From assembly GCF_947331465.1 (NCBI RefSeq), contig NZ_CAMZOK010000001.1, positions 1,612,001 through 1,676,000 on the forward strand: a stretch of DNA of 64,000 nt, in the 5' to 3' direction. The translations under genes were made by a program, and so were the position numbers. Shown one piece after another: positions 27,553 through 36,292 of the stretch (its first letter is position 1; each line of letters begins with the position of its first letter). Under the pieces are notes generated by a model. That model was given only the letters and a program-made list of their open reading frames with translations. It did not search any database and was not told the DNA's origin. The stretch is from Shimia sp. Alg240-R146. GTDB lineage: Bacteria; Pseudomonadota; Alphaproteobacteria; Rhodobacterales; Rhodobacteraceae.

Positions 27553-28781
27553 GCACACAAAACGCGCCTGAGGACGTAATCGCAGAGGCGCTGGAACGCG
27601 CCTTTGGTGGGGCGGTTCCCGAAAGAATTGGCGTGGCCGTAAGTGGCGGCAGCGACAGCATGGCATTGCTGGACCTGTTGCGCCTGTCGGGTGTGGTGGA
27701 GATTTGCGTCGCGAGCGTGAACCATGGTTTGCGGGCCGAGGCGGCAGAGGAGCTGGCGTTGGTGGCAGCCTATGCCGCGCAGCACGGACTTTCCCATGAC
27801 ATTCTGGATTGGCACTGGGACGGCACTGGCAATTTGCAGGCCGCCGCTCGGGACGGGCGACGGGCCGCATTGCACGATTGGGCGGTTCGCCGTGGGATTG
27901 CGCATGTGGCGTTGGGCCATACGGCGGATGATCAGGCGGAGACGTTTTTGATGCGGCTGGCGCGTGGGTCCGGTGTGGACGGGCTGGCGGGCATGGCAGA
28001 GGCGCGGCCGGATGGTGCGGTGACATGGCTGCGGCCGCTGTTGGGTGCAAGGCGGGAGGCCCTGCGGGAGCATTTGCGGGCTACTGGCATTCTCTGGGCA
28101 GATGATCCCAGCAACAAAGATACGCGGTTTGATCGCGTGAAGGCGCGGCAGATGATGCAGACGCTGGCGCCGCTCGGGCTGACGGTCGAGCGATTGGTTA
28201 AGACTTCGCAGCATATGGCGAGACAGAAAGACGTTCTGGACGGTTTTGCAGAGCTCATCGAGCCCATTGCCGTGGACTACGACGGGCCGGATGTGATGCT
28301 GGATCGCGGCGCGTTGTCCGACCAGCCGGAAGCGGTGCGGACCAAGATCATGGCGGATGCCCTCTGTGAAGTGTCGGGGCAGGCGTATCGCCCGCGGTAT
28401 CGTGCGCTGGTTGGAGCGATGTCTGCGGGCGCGCCAACGGCGTTGCACGGTTGTTTGGTGATGCCGGGTTTGACGCATCTGAGGATCACCCGGGAATTCG
28501 CGGCCGTGAAAGATCTACGGTGCGCGATCGACGGTATCTGGGATGGCAGATGGAAACTGATGGCTGGTCCAGGGATCACGCAGGACGGATTGCACATCGC
28601 GGCTCTTGGCGGTTCTGGCCTGGCCCTTTGTGAGAATTGGCGAGACCTGGAGATCCCGCGCCAGAGCCTTTTGGCCACGCCCGCTGTCTGGCGGAACGCA
28701 GAATTGATTGCCGCCCCGCTGGTGGGATTCGGGGAAGGCTGGTATGCTGAGTTGGTCGATGGGCGGACTGTGTTTGGCTGA
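27549..28781 (+). CDS. tilS: tRNA(Ile)-lysidine synthetase TilS, GTG start
   Basis: ATP-dependent ligase that converts C34 of the tRNA(Ile) CAU anticodon to lysidine. The N-type ATP pyrophosphatase P-loop is VAVSGGSDSMALLDL; GHTADDQAETFLMRLARG and WADDPSNKDTRFDRVKAR are also family hallmarks. GTG 27549 overlaps the cpoB stop by 4 nt; GTG 27543 is two codons earlier. At 410 residues it is close to the family norm. The C-terminal domain is weakly conserved, as usual. The link to tol-pal is a gene-order feature of Rhodobacteraceae-like genomes. Confidence 0.94.
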   Translation: MSTQNAPEDVIAEALERAFGGAVPERIGVAVSGGSDSMALLDLLRLSGVVEICVASVNHGLRAEAAEELALVAAYAAQHGLSHDILDWHWDGTGNLQAAARDGRRAALHDWAVRRGIAHVALGHTADDQAETFLMRLARGSGVDGLAGMAEARPDGAVTWLRPLLGARREALREHLRATGILWADDPSNKDTRFDRVKARQMMQTLAPLGLTVERLVKTSQHMARQKDVLDGFAELIEPIAVDYDGPDVMLDRGALSDQPEAVRTKIMADALCEVSGQAYRPRYRALVGAMSAGAPTALHGCLVMPGLTHLRITREFAAVKDLRCAIDGIWDGRWKLMAGPGITQDGLHIAALGGSGLALCENWRDLEIPRQSLLATPAVWRNAELIAAPLVGFGEGWYAELVDGRTVFG

Positions 28782-28888
28782 TTGAGGGCAAACATGCGAA
28801 AAACGCATTGAACTGTGCTCTGTGATGTCTATTTAACTCTAATCGCCGTCATGTTAGGAACCGCGGCGGTTTTTACGGGAGATTTGCC

Positions 28889-30811
28889 TTGGGCAACGCG
28901 CGAAATATAGCTTTTTGGGTCATCATCTTTTTGCTGATCCTGGCTTTGTTCAACCTTTTTGACAGCAATGGGTCTGCCATGCAGAGCCGCGATCAGAGTT
29001 ATTCTGAGTTTGTGGCCGCAGTGGAAGGTGATCAGGTAACGTCGGTGACGCTGGATGGTGAGAAGGCGACGTACTCCACCACCGATGGCACCAGCTATGC
29101 AGTGATCATGCCAGCCGATGCCGAAGTGACCAAGCTGTTGATCGACAATAATATTCCTCTGACGGCGAAGAGCCAGGAGACCTCCGGTTTCCAAGCGTTG
29201 CTGTTTAGCATGTTGCCGGTTCTGTTGCTTGTGGGTGTGTGGATTTACTTCATGAACCGCATGCAGGGCGGCGGCAAAGGCGGCGCGATGGGCTTTGGTA
29301 AATCCAAGGCCAAAATGCTGACCGAGAAGCAAGGTCGCGTGACGTTTGATGATGTTGCGGGCATTGATGAGGCCAAAGAAGAGCTGGAAGAGATCGTGGA
29401 ATTCCTGCGCAATCCGCAGAAATTCTCGCGCCTTGGCGGCAAGATTCCCAAAGGTGCGTTGCTTGTTGGCCCTCCCGGCACAGGTAAAACGTTGCTGGCG
29501 CGCGCAATTGCGGGCGAAGCGGGCGTGCCGTTTTTCACCATCTCCGGTTCCGATTTTGTCGAAATGTTTGTTGGCGTTGGCGCAAGCCGTGTGCGCGACA
29601 TGTTTGAGCAGGCCAAAAAGAACGCGCCTTGCATCGTGTTCATCGATGAAATCGATGCTGTTGGCCGCTCACGTGGTGCAGGCTATGGCGGTGGCAATGA
29701 TGAGCGCGAACAGACGCTCAACCAGTTGCTGGTCGAAATGGATGGCTTTGAAGCCAACGAAGGTGTGATCATTTTGGCGGCGACAAACCGCAAAGATGTT
29801 CTGGATCCGGCCCTGCTGCGTCCCGGTCGTTTTGACCGCAACGTGACCGTGGGCAACCCCGACATCAAAGGCCGCGAAAAGATTTTGGGCGTTCATGCGC
29901 GCAAAACTCCGCTGGGCCCCGATGTGGATCTGCGCATCATCGCACGTGGTACGCCGGGCTTTTCCGGTGCCGATCTGGCGAACCTTGTGAACGAGGCGGC
30001 CTTGATGGCTGCGCGTGTGGGGCGTCGGTTTGTGACCATGGAAGACTATGAGCAGGCCAAAGACAAAGTCATGATGGGCGCTGAGCGTCGGTCGATGGTG
30101 CTGACCCAGGCCCAGAAAGAAATGACGGCTTACCACGAAGCGGGCCACGCAATTGTCGGCATCACGCTGCCTAAGTGTGATCCGGTTTATAAAGCCACCA
30201 TCATTCCGCGCGGTGGCGCTTTGGGCATGGTGATGAGCCTGCCCGAGATGGACCGGCTGAATATGTTCAAGGAAGAATGTCATCAGCGCCTGGCTATGGC
30301 GATGGCAGGCAAAGCGGCCGAGATCATCAAATATGGTGAAAACGAAGTGTCCAACGGTCCTGCGGGCGACATCCAGCAAGCATCCGGTTTGGCGCGCGCC
30401 ATGGTGATGCAGTGGGGCATGTCCGACAAAGTTGGGAACATCGACTACCAAGAGGCTGCGGCTGGCTATCAGGGCAGCACGGGTGGTTTCTCGGTGTCGG
30501 CGTCGACCAAGGAAATGATCGAGTCCGAAGTGAAGCGTTTGATCGACGAAGGCTATGAGCGGGCTCTTGAGATCATTAAAGACAAGAACGAAGAGTTCGA
30601 ACGTCTGGCGCAGGGCTTGTTGGAATACGAAACCCTGACGGGCGACGAAATCAAACGTGTGATGAACGGCGAAGCGCCGAGCACAAATGACGACGACGAC
30701 GACAAGCCGGACGAAGGAAGCGCGCCAAGCGTAACTGCCGTTCCTAAGACCAAACCCCGCAACAAACCTTCGGGTGATGATGGCGGGATGGAGCCGGAAC
30801 CCACCGGCTAA
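28889..30811 (+). CDS. ftsH: ATP-dependent zinc metalloprotease FtsH, TTG start
   Basis: Membrane AAA+ protease of 640 residues that degrades misassembled membrane proteins and regulators such as sigma-32 and LpxC-pathway proteins. Two membrane spans ([18 protein letters not shown] and [17 protein letters not shown]) flank the periplasmic domain. Walker A GPPGTGKT, Walker [12 protein letters not shown], second region of homology [11 protein letters not shown], and the zinc site HEAGH are intact. The C-terminus is long, acidic and Pro-rich. TTG 28889 has GGGAG upstream and no better ATG fits the N-terminus. A terminator follows. Confidence 0.98.
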   Translation: MGNARNIAFWVIIFLLILALFNLFDSNGSAMQSRDQSYSEFVAAVEGDQVTSVTLDGEKATYSTTDGTSYAVIMPADAEVTKLLIDNNIPLTAKSQETSGFQALLFSMLPVLLLVGVWIYFMNRMQGGGKGGAMGFGKSKAKMLTEKQGRVTFDDVAGIDEAKEELEEIVEFLRNPQKFSRLGGKIPKGALLVGPPGTGKTLLARAIAGEAGVPFFTISGSDFVEMFVGVGASRVRDMFEQAKKNAPCIVFIDEIDAVGRSRGAGYGGGNDEREQTLNQLLVEMDGFEANEGVIILAATNRKDVLDPALLRPGRFDRNVTVGNPDIKGREKILGVHARKTPLGPDVDLRIIARGTPGFSGADLANLVNEAALMAARVGRRFVTMEDYEQAKDKVMMGAERRSMVLTQAQKEMTAYHEAGHAIVGITLPKCDPVYKATIIPRGGALGMVMSLPEMDRLNMFKEECHQRLAMAMAGKAAEIIKYGENEVSNGPAGDIQQASGLARAMVMQWGMSDKVGNIDYQEAAAGYQGSTGGFSVSASTKEMIESEVKRLIDEGYERALEIIKDKNEEFERLAQGLLEYETLTGDEIKRVMNGEAPSTNDDDDDKPDEGSAPSVTAVPKTKPRNKPSGDDGGMEPEPTG

Positions 30812-30847
30812 GCCGAGGGACAGACCCTGAAAAGGGGCTCAAGACTT

Positions 30848-30881
30848 AACCCCCGGTGCGTGAGGGCGCCTCGGGGGTTTT
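30848..30881 (+). terminator. Rho-independent terminator of ftsH
   Basis: AACCCCCG (30848-30855) pairs with CGGGGGTT (30872-30879), with a structured 16-nt loop and T residues to 30881. Located 37 nt after the ftsH stop. Confidence 0.85.
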
Positions 30882-30896
30882 CTGTTGGCGATTTGA

Positions 30897-31238
30897 TTGC
30901 TGACCGCATCCGACATCGACGGGATTATCGCGATGTTTGAGCCGGACGGATTTGTTGTGTCGCCTTTTTTGGGCACCTTGGGGGCCGCGGAGTTTTACCG
31001 GAAGCTGGAGCAAGCTTCGAGCGCGAGCAAGCTGACGGTGTTTGATGTGTTGCTCGGGGAGGGGGGCGACTCGGCTGCTGCGCATTTCGAGTATGACTGG
31101 ACGTTGGCGAGCGGCGACAAGCTTGTGTTTCAGGGCGTGGACTATTTTAAGTTTGGCCCAAATGGCAAGTTTGCCTCGATGTCGATTTTCTATGACACGC
31201 ATCCGGTGCGGGAAGATGTGGGGGACAAATACGGCTGA
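30897..31238 (+). CDS. SnoaL/NTF2-like protein, apparently 5' truncated
   Basis: A 113-residue NTF2-fold protein. It starts in the middle of the usual first helix (LTASDIDGIIAMFEPDGFVVSP) and continues with the family pattern up to NGKFASMSIFYDTHPVRE. A TGA lies directly before the only available start, TTG 30897, and there is no ribosome site; the ftsH terminator ends 15 nt earlier. Typical SnoaL-like proteins carry about 15 more residues (a Met then a helix before ALTASDI). It may therefore be a 5'-truncated remnant, although the rest of the frame is intact. Confidence 0.5.
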   Translation: MLTASDIDGIIAMFEPDGFVVSPFLGTLGAAEFYRKLEQASSASKLTVFDVLLGEGGDSAAAHFEYDWTLASGDKLVFQGVDYFKFGPNGKFASMSIFYDTHPVREDVGDKYG

Positions 31239-31408
31239 GGGGCCGCGCGTAAGTGGTTGCAAGGGCGACGTGCGTTTGGCTTGCGGCCCCGTTCGGATCA
31301 TTCAAGGATCACGTGTGCTGATACCCTCCGTCACCAAACTTGCGTTGTTTGTGCAGCGTCTCTTGGCTACTCATTCCGGCAAACGCATGTGGAACAGGGA
31401 GAGGCACG

Positions 31409-32008
31409 ATGCCCGCACTAAAGGCAACAAAGTTTGAGGCCGAAATCGTCTGGTTGGGCCGCGTGGCGGACAGAGGACAGACTTTGCAGGCACAGAGCGC
31501 CCAAGCGCTGCCTCTGGCGTTTGGCGGCGCGGACAATGAGTGCCACGCCGGTGTGACGCGGGCGTCATGCAGCCGCGTGTCGGCGCTTTATGAGACCGGA
31601 ACAGAAATCTCGAATGTGCGGCAGTTGTCGGTGCTTAGTCAGGAAGAGCTGGATCAGATCGCGGCCAATATGGGGCTGAAGAGCGTCGATCCTGCATGGG
31701 TCGGGGCATCGTTGGTGATCAAGGGTATTCCCGATTTCACCCACGTGCCGCCAAACGCGCGATTGCAAGGGCCGGATGGGGCGACCATCACCATCGATAT
31801 GGAAAACCGGCCCTGCGTTTTCCCCGGTCGTGTGATCGAAGGTGAGCACGAAGGATTTGGCAAGACATTCAAACCGGCGGCAAATGGTTTGCGGGGCGTG
31901 ACCGCTTGGGTCGAGCGGCCTGGCACGTTGACGCTTGGCGACAAAATGCGGCTGTTTATTCCGGATCAACCGGTTTGGAGCCAGCTTGAGGTAGCACGCG
32001 GCCATTAG
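31409..32008 (+). CDS. MOSC domain-containing protein
   Basis: A 199-residue stand-alone MOSC domain protein, the fold found at the C-terminus of molybdenum cofactor sulfurases and in YiiM. Seen here are AFGGADNECHAGVTRASCSRV, with the conserved Cys, the EISNVRQLSVLSQEELDQIA segment, ADP-like region DPAWVGASLVIKGIPDFT, and the late GCVFPG-type motif as PCVFPGRVI. ATG 31409 follows AGGGAGAGG; an upstream extension to 31340 is not supported. Function in molybdenum cofactor or sulfur transfer is inferred from family. Confidence 0.88.
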   Translation: MPALKATKFEAEIVWLGRVADRGQTLQAQSAQALPLAFGGADNECHAGVTRASCSRVSALYETGTEISNVRQLSVLSQEELDQIAANMGLKSVDPAWVGASLVIKGIPDFTHVPPNARLQGPDGATITIDMENRPCVFPGRVIEGEHEGFGKTFKPAANGLRGVTAWVERPGTLTLGDKMRLFIPDQPVWSQLEVARGH

Positions 32009-32185
32009 GGGCCGCGAGTCGCGAAAGAAATGCGCCTAAGGTGACGCTGCGTTTCCAAAAAGAAACCGGCGCTGCCTATGCCGACGCAACAAGCGCCGGA
32101 AATGTCGGAAATGCATCTCGCCGTTGGAAATTGGGGCGCTACAAAAGATTGAGAGAGCGCCACCATTTTGTGACAGGGATCCGTC
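32009..32185 (+). promoter_or_regulatory. Structured 5' leader of fhs with two interchangeable stem-loops
   Basis: Hairpin A: CCGGCGCT (32066-32073) with AGCGCCGG (32092-32099). Hairpin B: GGCGCT (32135-32140) with AGCGCC (32156-32161). Both stems use the same GGCGCT/AGCGCC sequence, so the 5' arm of A could instead pair with the 3' arm of B. Such mutually exclusive pairing is a feature of leader switches. Hairpin B is close to the fhs ribosome site. No known riboswitch class was recognised. Confidence 0.4.
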
Positions 32186-33862
32186 ATGAGTTTCAAAACA
32201 GACATCGAAATCGCCCGCGAAGCCAAAAAACGCCCGATCCAAGAGATCGGCGCCAAACTTGGCATCAGTAGTGACGACCTGCTGCCTTATGGCCACGACA
32301 AGGCCAAGGTGAGCCAAGAGTTCATCAACTCGGTTCAGGGAAAAGAAAACGGCAAGCTGATCCTTGTCACCGCCATCAACCCAACGCCTGCGGGCGAGGG
32401 CAAGACCACCACAACCGTGGGTCTGGGCGATGGCCTGAACGCGATTGGCAAAAAGGCCGCGATTTGTATCCGCGAAGCTTCACTTGGGCCAAACTTTGGT
32501 ATGAAGGGCGGCGCCGCTGGCGGTGGCTATGCGCAAGTTGTGCCGATGGAAGAGATGAACCTGCACTTTACAGGGGATTTTCACGCCATCACCAGCGCGC
32601 ACAATTTGCTGAGCGCGATGATTGATAACCACATCTATTGGGGCAACGAGCTTGAGATCGACGAGCGTCGTGTCACGTGGCGACGTGTGCTGGATATGAA
32701 CGACCGCGCGCTGCGCGATACCGTGACGTCGCTCGGCGGTGTGTCCAATGGCTTCCCGCGTCAAACCGGGTTTGACATCACGGTGGCGTCGGAAGTTATG
32801 GCGATCCTGTGTCTGGCAAACGATTTGCAGGACTTGCAGAAACGTCTGGGCGACATGATCGTGGCCTATCGCCGTGATCGCAGCCCGATCTATGCGCGTG
32901 ATATCAAGGCAGATGGCGCGATGACCGTGTTGTTGCGCGATGCGATGCAGCCCAATCTGGTGCAGACCCTGGAAAACAACCCGGCGTTTGTGCATGGCGG
33001 TCCGTTTGCCAACATTGCGCATGGCTGTAACTCTGTGATTGCCACCACGACGGCGCTGAAAATTGCCGACTATGTCGTGACAGAAGCTGGTTTCGGGGCC
33101 GATCTGGGTGCCGAGAAGTTCATGAACATCAAATGCCGTAAAGCAGGCCTTGCGCCGGATGCGGTTGTGCTGGTCGCGACGATCCGCGCGATGAAAATGA
33201 ACGGTGGTGTGGCCAAAGCGGATCTGGGTCCGGAAAATGTGGATGCGGTTAAGGAAGGCTGTGCCAACCTTGGGCGTCACATTGGCAACCTGAAACAGTT
33301 TGGTGTGCCAGTTGTGGTTGCGATCAACCACTTTGTCACCGACACAGACGCCGAAGTGCAGGCGGTGAAGGATTATGTAGAGAGCGAAGGATCTGAAGCG
33401 ATCCTGTGTCAGCACTGGGCCAAAGGCTCGGAAGGCACCAAAGAACTGGCGACACGCATTGCCGAGATCGCGGACGCCGGTGTCAGCCAGTTTGCGCCTT
33501 TGTACAAAGACGAGATGAGCCTGTTTGAAAAAATCGAGCGGGTGGCAACGTCGATTTATCGCGCCGATGAAGTGCTCGCGGACAAGAAAATCCGTGATCA
33601 GCTAAAGACTTGGGAAGATGCCGGATATGGGCATCTGCCGGTCTGCATGGCGAAGACGCAGTATTCTTTCTCGACCGATCCAAATCTGCGTGGCGCCCCA
33701 ACAGGGCATTCTGTGCCGGTGCGTGAAGTGCGGCTGAGTGCGGGGGCAGGCTTTGTCGTGGTGATCTGCGGAGAGATCATGACGATGCCGGGTCTGCCGC
33801 GCCATCCGGCTGCGGAAACCATTGGCATCAATGGCGAAGGACTGGTTGAAGGTCTGTTCTAA
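32186..33862 (+). CDS. fhs: Formate-tetrahydrofolate ligase
   Basis: ATP-dependent ligase forming 10-formyl-THF from formate, 558 residues. Signature elements: [20 protein letters not shown] (the nucleotide-binding loop), [19 protein letters not shown], and DMNDRALRD with [16 protein letters not shown]. In Roseobacter-like bacteria Fhs with FolD handles C1 units from DMSP, betaine or glycine. The start ATG 32186 has a GGGATC-type weak ribosome site. folD follows after a terminator, with a small ORF in between. Confidence 0.97.
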   Translation: MSFKTDIEIAREAKKRPIQEIGAKLGISSDDLLPYGHDKAKVSQEFINSVQGKENGKLILVTAINPTPAGEGKTTTTVGLGDGLNAIGKKAAICIREASLGPNFGMKGGAAGGGYAQVVPMEEMNLHFTGDFHAITSAHNLLSAMIDNHIYWGNELEIDERRVTWRRVLDMNDRALRDTVTSLGGVSNGFPRQTGFDITVASEVMAILCLANDLQDLQKRLGDMIVAYRRDRSPIYARDIKADGAMTVLLRDAMQPNLVQTLENNPAFVHGGPFANIAHGCNSVIATTTALKIADYVVTEAGFGADLGAEKFMNIKCRKAGLAPDAVVLVATIRAMKMNGGVAKADLGPENVDAVKEGCANLGRHIGNLKQFGVPVVVAINHFVTDTDAEVQAVKDYVESEGSEAILCQHWAKGSEGTKELATRIAEIADAGVSQFAPLYKDEMSLFEKIERVATSIYRADEVLADKKIRDQLKTWEDAGYGHLPVCMAKTQYSFSTDPNLRGAPTGHSVPVREVRLSAGAGFVVVICGEIMTMPGLPRHPAAETIGINGEGLVEGLF

Positions 33863-33871
33863 GAGCATGTA

Positions 33872-33904
33872 CCGATGCCTGCAGTGCGCAGGCATCGGGT
33901 TTTT
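33872..33904 (+). terminator. Rho-independent terminator of fhs
   Basis: Perfect 11-bp stem CCGATGCCTGC (33872-33882) / GCAGGCATCGG (33888-33898), 5-nt loop, then GTTTTT to 33904. It separates the fhs transcript from folD. Confidence 0.93.
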
Positions 33905-33934
33905 GCACTTAGGCGGTTTTTGAGGACACACAAG

Positions 33935-34009
33935 ATGGGCACGGGGGTTGATTTCACCGGCCCGATCGCGGACACCCGCGATGAATTGACCAGCGAGGAC
34001 ATGACATGA
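33935..34009 (+). CDS. 24-residue ORF translationally coupled to folD (possible leader peptide)
   Basis: ATG 33935 opens a 24-codon frame ([15 protein letters not shown] and then DELTSEDMT) with a good GAGGA ribosome site eight bases upstream. Its TGA overlaps the folD ATG (ATGA). It lies between the fhs terminator and folD, where a folD leader is expected. No cysteine or repeated codon run suggests a classical attenuator. Sequence does not resemble a known family to me; it could be a leader peptide or a chance ORF. Confidence 0.4.
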   Translation: MGTGVDFTGPIADTRDELTSEDMT

Positions 34010-34908
34010 CGGCGACAATCATCGACGGAAAAGCCTTTGCGGCCACAGTGCGGGAAAAAGTTGCCGGCCACGTGGCGCGTCTGGAAGAAGAAAACGGCAT
34101 CACACCCGGACTGGCGGTGGTTCTGGTAGGCGAAGATCCTGCGAGCCAGGTCTATGTGCGCTCAAAGGGCAAGCAGACCGTCGAAGTGGGCATGAACAGC
34201 TATGAGCACAAGCTGGAAATCGACACCGCCGAAGCGGACTTGCTGGCGCTGATTGATCAGCTCAACAATGATCCCGCAGTGCATGGCATTCTGGTGCAAT
34301 TGCCGTTGCCGGGTCATCTGAACGAGGACTTGGTGATTAACGCGATTGATCCCGCCAAGGACGTGGATGGGTTTCACATTTCCAACGTTGGGCTGCTGGG
34401 CACGGGCCAGAAATCCATGGTGCCGTGTACGCCGCTTGGGTGCTTGATGATGTTGCGTGAACATCACGGGTCTCTGTCAGGTCTGGATGCCGTGGTGGTT
34501 GGCCGGTCAAACATTGTCGGCAAGCCAATGGCGCAGCTGCTGCTGGGTGACAGTTGCACCGTGACGATTGCGCATTCGCGCACCAAGGACCTGCCGGATG
34601 TGGTGCGGCGCGCTGACATCGTTGTCGCCGCTGTGGGCCGGCCTGAGATGGTGCCGGGGGACTGGATCAAAGAGGGTGCAACGGTGATCGACGTGGGCAT
34701 TAACCGCATTGACGCGCCGGAACGTGGCGAGGGCAAAACCCGTCTTGTGGGTGACGTACACTTTGAAAGCGCGGCGGCCGTGGCGGGCGCGATCACACCT
34801 GTGCCGGGTGGCGTGGGGCCGATGACCATTGCATGTCTTCTGGCCAATACCGTGACGGCCTGCTGTCGTGCCAACGGGCTGGCTGAGCCGGAAGGCCTTA
34901 CTGCATAA
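34006..34908 (+). CDS. folD: Bifunctional methylene-THF dehydrogenase / methenyl-THF cyclohydrolase
   Basis: 300-residue FolD, interconverting methylene-, methenyl- and 10-formyl-THF with NADP. Catalytic Tyr/Lys region: [16 protein letters not shown]; substrate loop [20 protein letters not shown]; nucleotide loop [18 protein letters not shown]-terminal [22 protein letters not shown] 34006 has GAGGA at 33995-33999 and overlaps the stop of the small upstream ORF. Together with fhs it completes conversion between formate and methylene-THF. Confidence 0.97.
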   Translation: MTATIIDGKAFAATVREKVAGHVARLEEENGITPGLAVVLVGEDPASQVYVRSKGKQTVEVGMNSYEHKLEIDTAEADLLALIDQLNNDPAVHGILVQLPLPGHLNEDLVINAIDPAKDVDGFHISNVGLLGTGQKSMVPCTPLGCLMMLREHHGSLSGLDAVVVGRSNIVGKPMAQLLLGDSCTVTIAHSRTKDLPDVVRRADIVVAAVGRPEMVPGDWIKEGATVIDVGINRIDAPERGEGKTRLVGDVHFESAAAVAGAITPVPGGVGPMTIACLLANTVTACCRANGLAEPEGLTA

Positions 34909-34930
34909 GTGGCAGATTTGTTAATGGGTT

Positions 34931-34960
34931 AAAGGGCGGTCCTGATGTGGCCGTCCTTTT
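34931..34960 (+). terminator. Rho-independent terminator of folD
   Basis: AAAGGGCGG (34931-34939) pairs with CCGTCCTTT (34951-34959) including one G-T pair, 11-nt loop, T-rich tail continuing TTTGCTTTT. It also lies between converging folD and the thioesterase gene. Confidence 0.8.
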
Positions 34961-34974
34961 GCTTTTACCGAGCA

Positions 34975-35403
34975 CTACTTCGGCAGAACCGGCACCATGG
35001 TGCCTGTCATCAGCGCAACTTGCGTTCGTGTGTCGCCTGAGATGGCAAATACTTCGGCTTGTACAATGACCAGCCGGCGTCCCGGTTTGATGACTTTTCC
35101 AACGGCTTCAAGGTGGTCGCCTTGGGCTGGCGCCAAGAGGTGAATCTTCATCTCGCTGGTGAGAACTTCGGCTTCTAACGGCATGACGGACAAGGCAGAA
35201 TAGCCCGCAGCGCTGTCGCCCAAACCAAAAGTCAGCGCCGCGTGAGCGAACCCGTGCTGCTGCTTGCATCCTTCAAGGATCGGAGCGCGGAGGGTGACAA
35301 GACCGGCCGCGATCTCGTCGATCTGAGCACCAAAGGTCGTCATCATCGACTGTTTCGCGAAGCTGTCGTGCAGTTTTTCCGAGATGTTTTCAGGAAGTGT
35401 CAT
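34975..35403 (-). CDS. PaaI-family thioesterase
   Basis: Hot-dog fold acyl-CoA thioesterase of about 142 residues. Typical features are the QHGFAHAALTFGLGDSAAGYSAL segment (shown as HGFAHAALTFGLGDSAAG), where the Gly-Phe-x-His motif and the conserved Asp form the active-site region, and a final strand set VQAEVFAISGDTRTQVALMTGTM. ATG 35403 is chosen; GTG 35412 would add three residues. Acyl substrate not predictable. Confidence 0.85.
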   Translation of the reverse strand: MTLPENISEKLHDSFAKQSMMTTFGAQIDEIAAGLVTLRAPILEGCKQQHGFAHAALTFGLGDSAAGYSALSVMPLEAEVLTSEMKIHLLAPAQGDHLEAVGKVIKPGRRLVIVQAEVFAISGDTRTQVALMTGTMVPVLPK

Positions 35404-35521
35404 AGGCGTCACCCGTGTCTTGCAGCGTGCTTAATCAGAGCCGCAAAGAAAGCACCGCGTCAATGGGGGCTGCAGCGCTGATTGGCTTTTTTGTTTTTGA
35501 TTAGGACGTTGGCCCCAGAGG

Positions 35522-36184
35522 TTAACGTGGCATTGGGACCAAACGAGGTGTTTGCCCTGTGATGATTGCCGCAGCCTCGGGCCGCATCAGAGTATCGAGT
35601 ACATCCTCTGAGCTGCGCAGGCCACCGGTGTAGGTGCCGTAGGCCGGCATGATCACGCGGTCGCTGTCAATCAGAAAGGCAGGTCGGGTGATGCTGCGCA
35701 GTCGCGTTTGCACACGAACTTTGGGGTGGTAATGCCCAGATATTTCGCCACTTTTTCCGGTTTCTGCAATGTGGCGAAACACCAGTGGAGGCAGGGGCAA
35801 TTCCGCCAGATGGGTGCCGCCAAGATCCACGGGACCGGGATCATGGTTGCCTTCAATCCAGACCCAACGACGTCCAGCTTGTAGGCGGTTGATCCACAGG
35901 CGGTCAGCTTCGGGCAATGTGCGGGCTGCTTCGACGTCATCAAAGCTGTCGCCGAGGCAAATCACAGTCGCAGCGCCTGTTGTCGCGAGGTCGTTTTCCA
36001 GCCGTATCAGCGTGTCCCGGGTCTCGTACGGAGGTAAAGAAGGGCCGCCACGGCGCAGAATTCGTTCGGTTTTTCCCAAGTGCAAGTCAGAGACAACCAG
36101 CAGCCTTTGGTCCGCCCACCAAAGCGCGCCGGAGCCCAGTGCGGTGAGGCCTGCGCCCGCCAGAGAGAAGTCTAGACCGTTCAT
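35522..36184 (-). CDS. pdeM: Ligase-associated DNA damage response endonuclease PdeM
   Basis: Calcineurin-like metallophosphoesterase, 220 residues. Metal-ligand motifs: VVSDLHLGKTE, CLGDSFDDVE, IEGNHDPGP and ISGHYHPK. The length and motif set, together with the adjacent Lhr-like helicase, match PdeM of the ligase-associated DNA repair set. A 108-bp AT-rich gap precedes it on its strand, so it may have its own promoter. The companion ATP-dependent ligase and exonuclease genes are not in the window. Start ATG 36184. Confidence 0.9.
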   Translation of the reverse strand: MNGLDFSLAGAGLTALGSGALWWADQRLLVVSDLHLGKTERILRRGGPSLPPYETRDTLIRLENDLATTGAATVICLGDSFDDVEAARTLPEADRLWINRLQAGRRWVWIEGNHDPGPVDLGGTHLAELPLPPLVFRHIAETGKSGEISGHYHPKVRVQTRLRSITRPAFLIDSDRVIMPAYGTYTGGLRSSEDVLDTLMRPEAAAIITGQTPRLVPMPR

Positions 36185-36292
36185 GGTACGTTCCTATCTC
36201 GTCGACCCGCATCAAGCAAGTTTCGGACTCAAATTCTTGCACAATTCTAACAAAATTTGATGAAAATATCTCGTTAGAAGCAATTGGTCAGG

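Noticed and set aside
32009..32185. Known THF riboswitch upstream of fhs
   Set aside because: I could not match the consensus of described folate riboswitches; only structural potential is reported.
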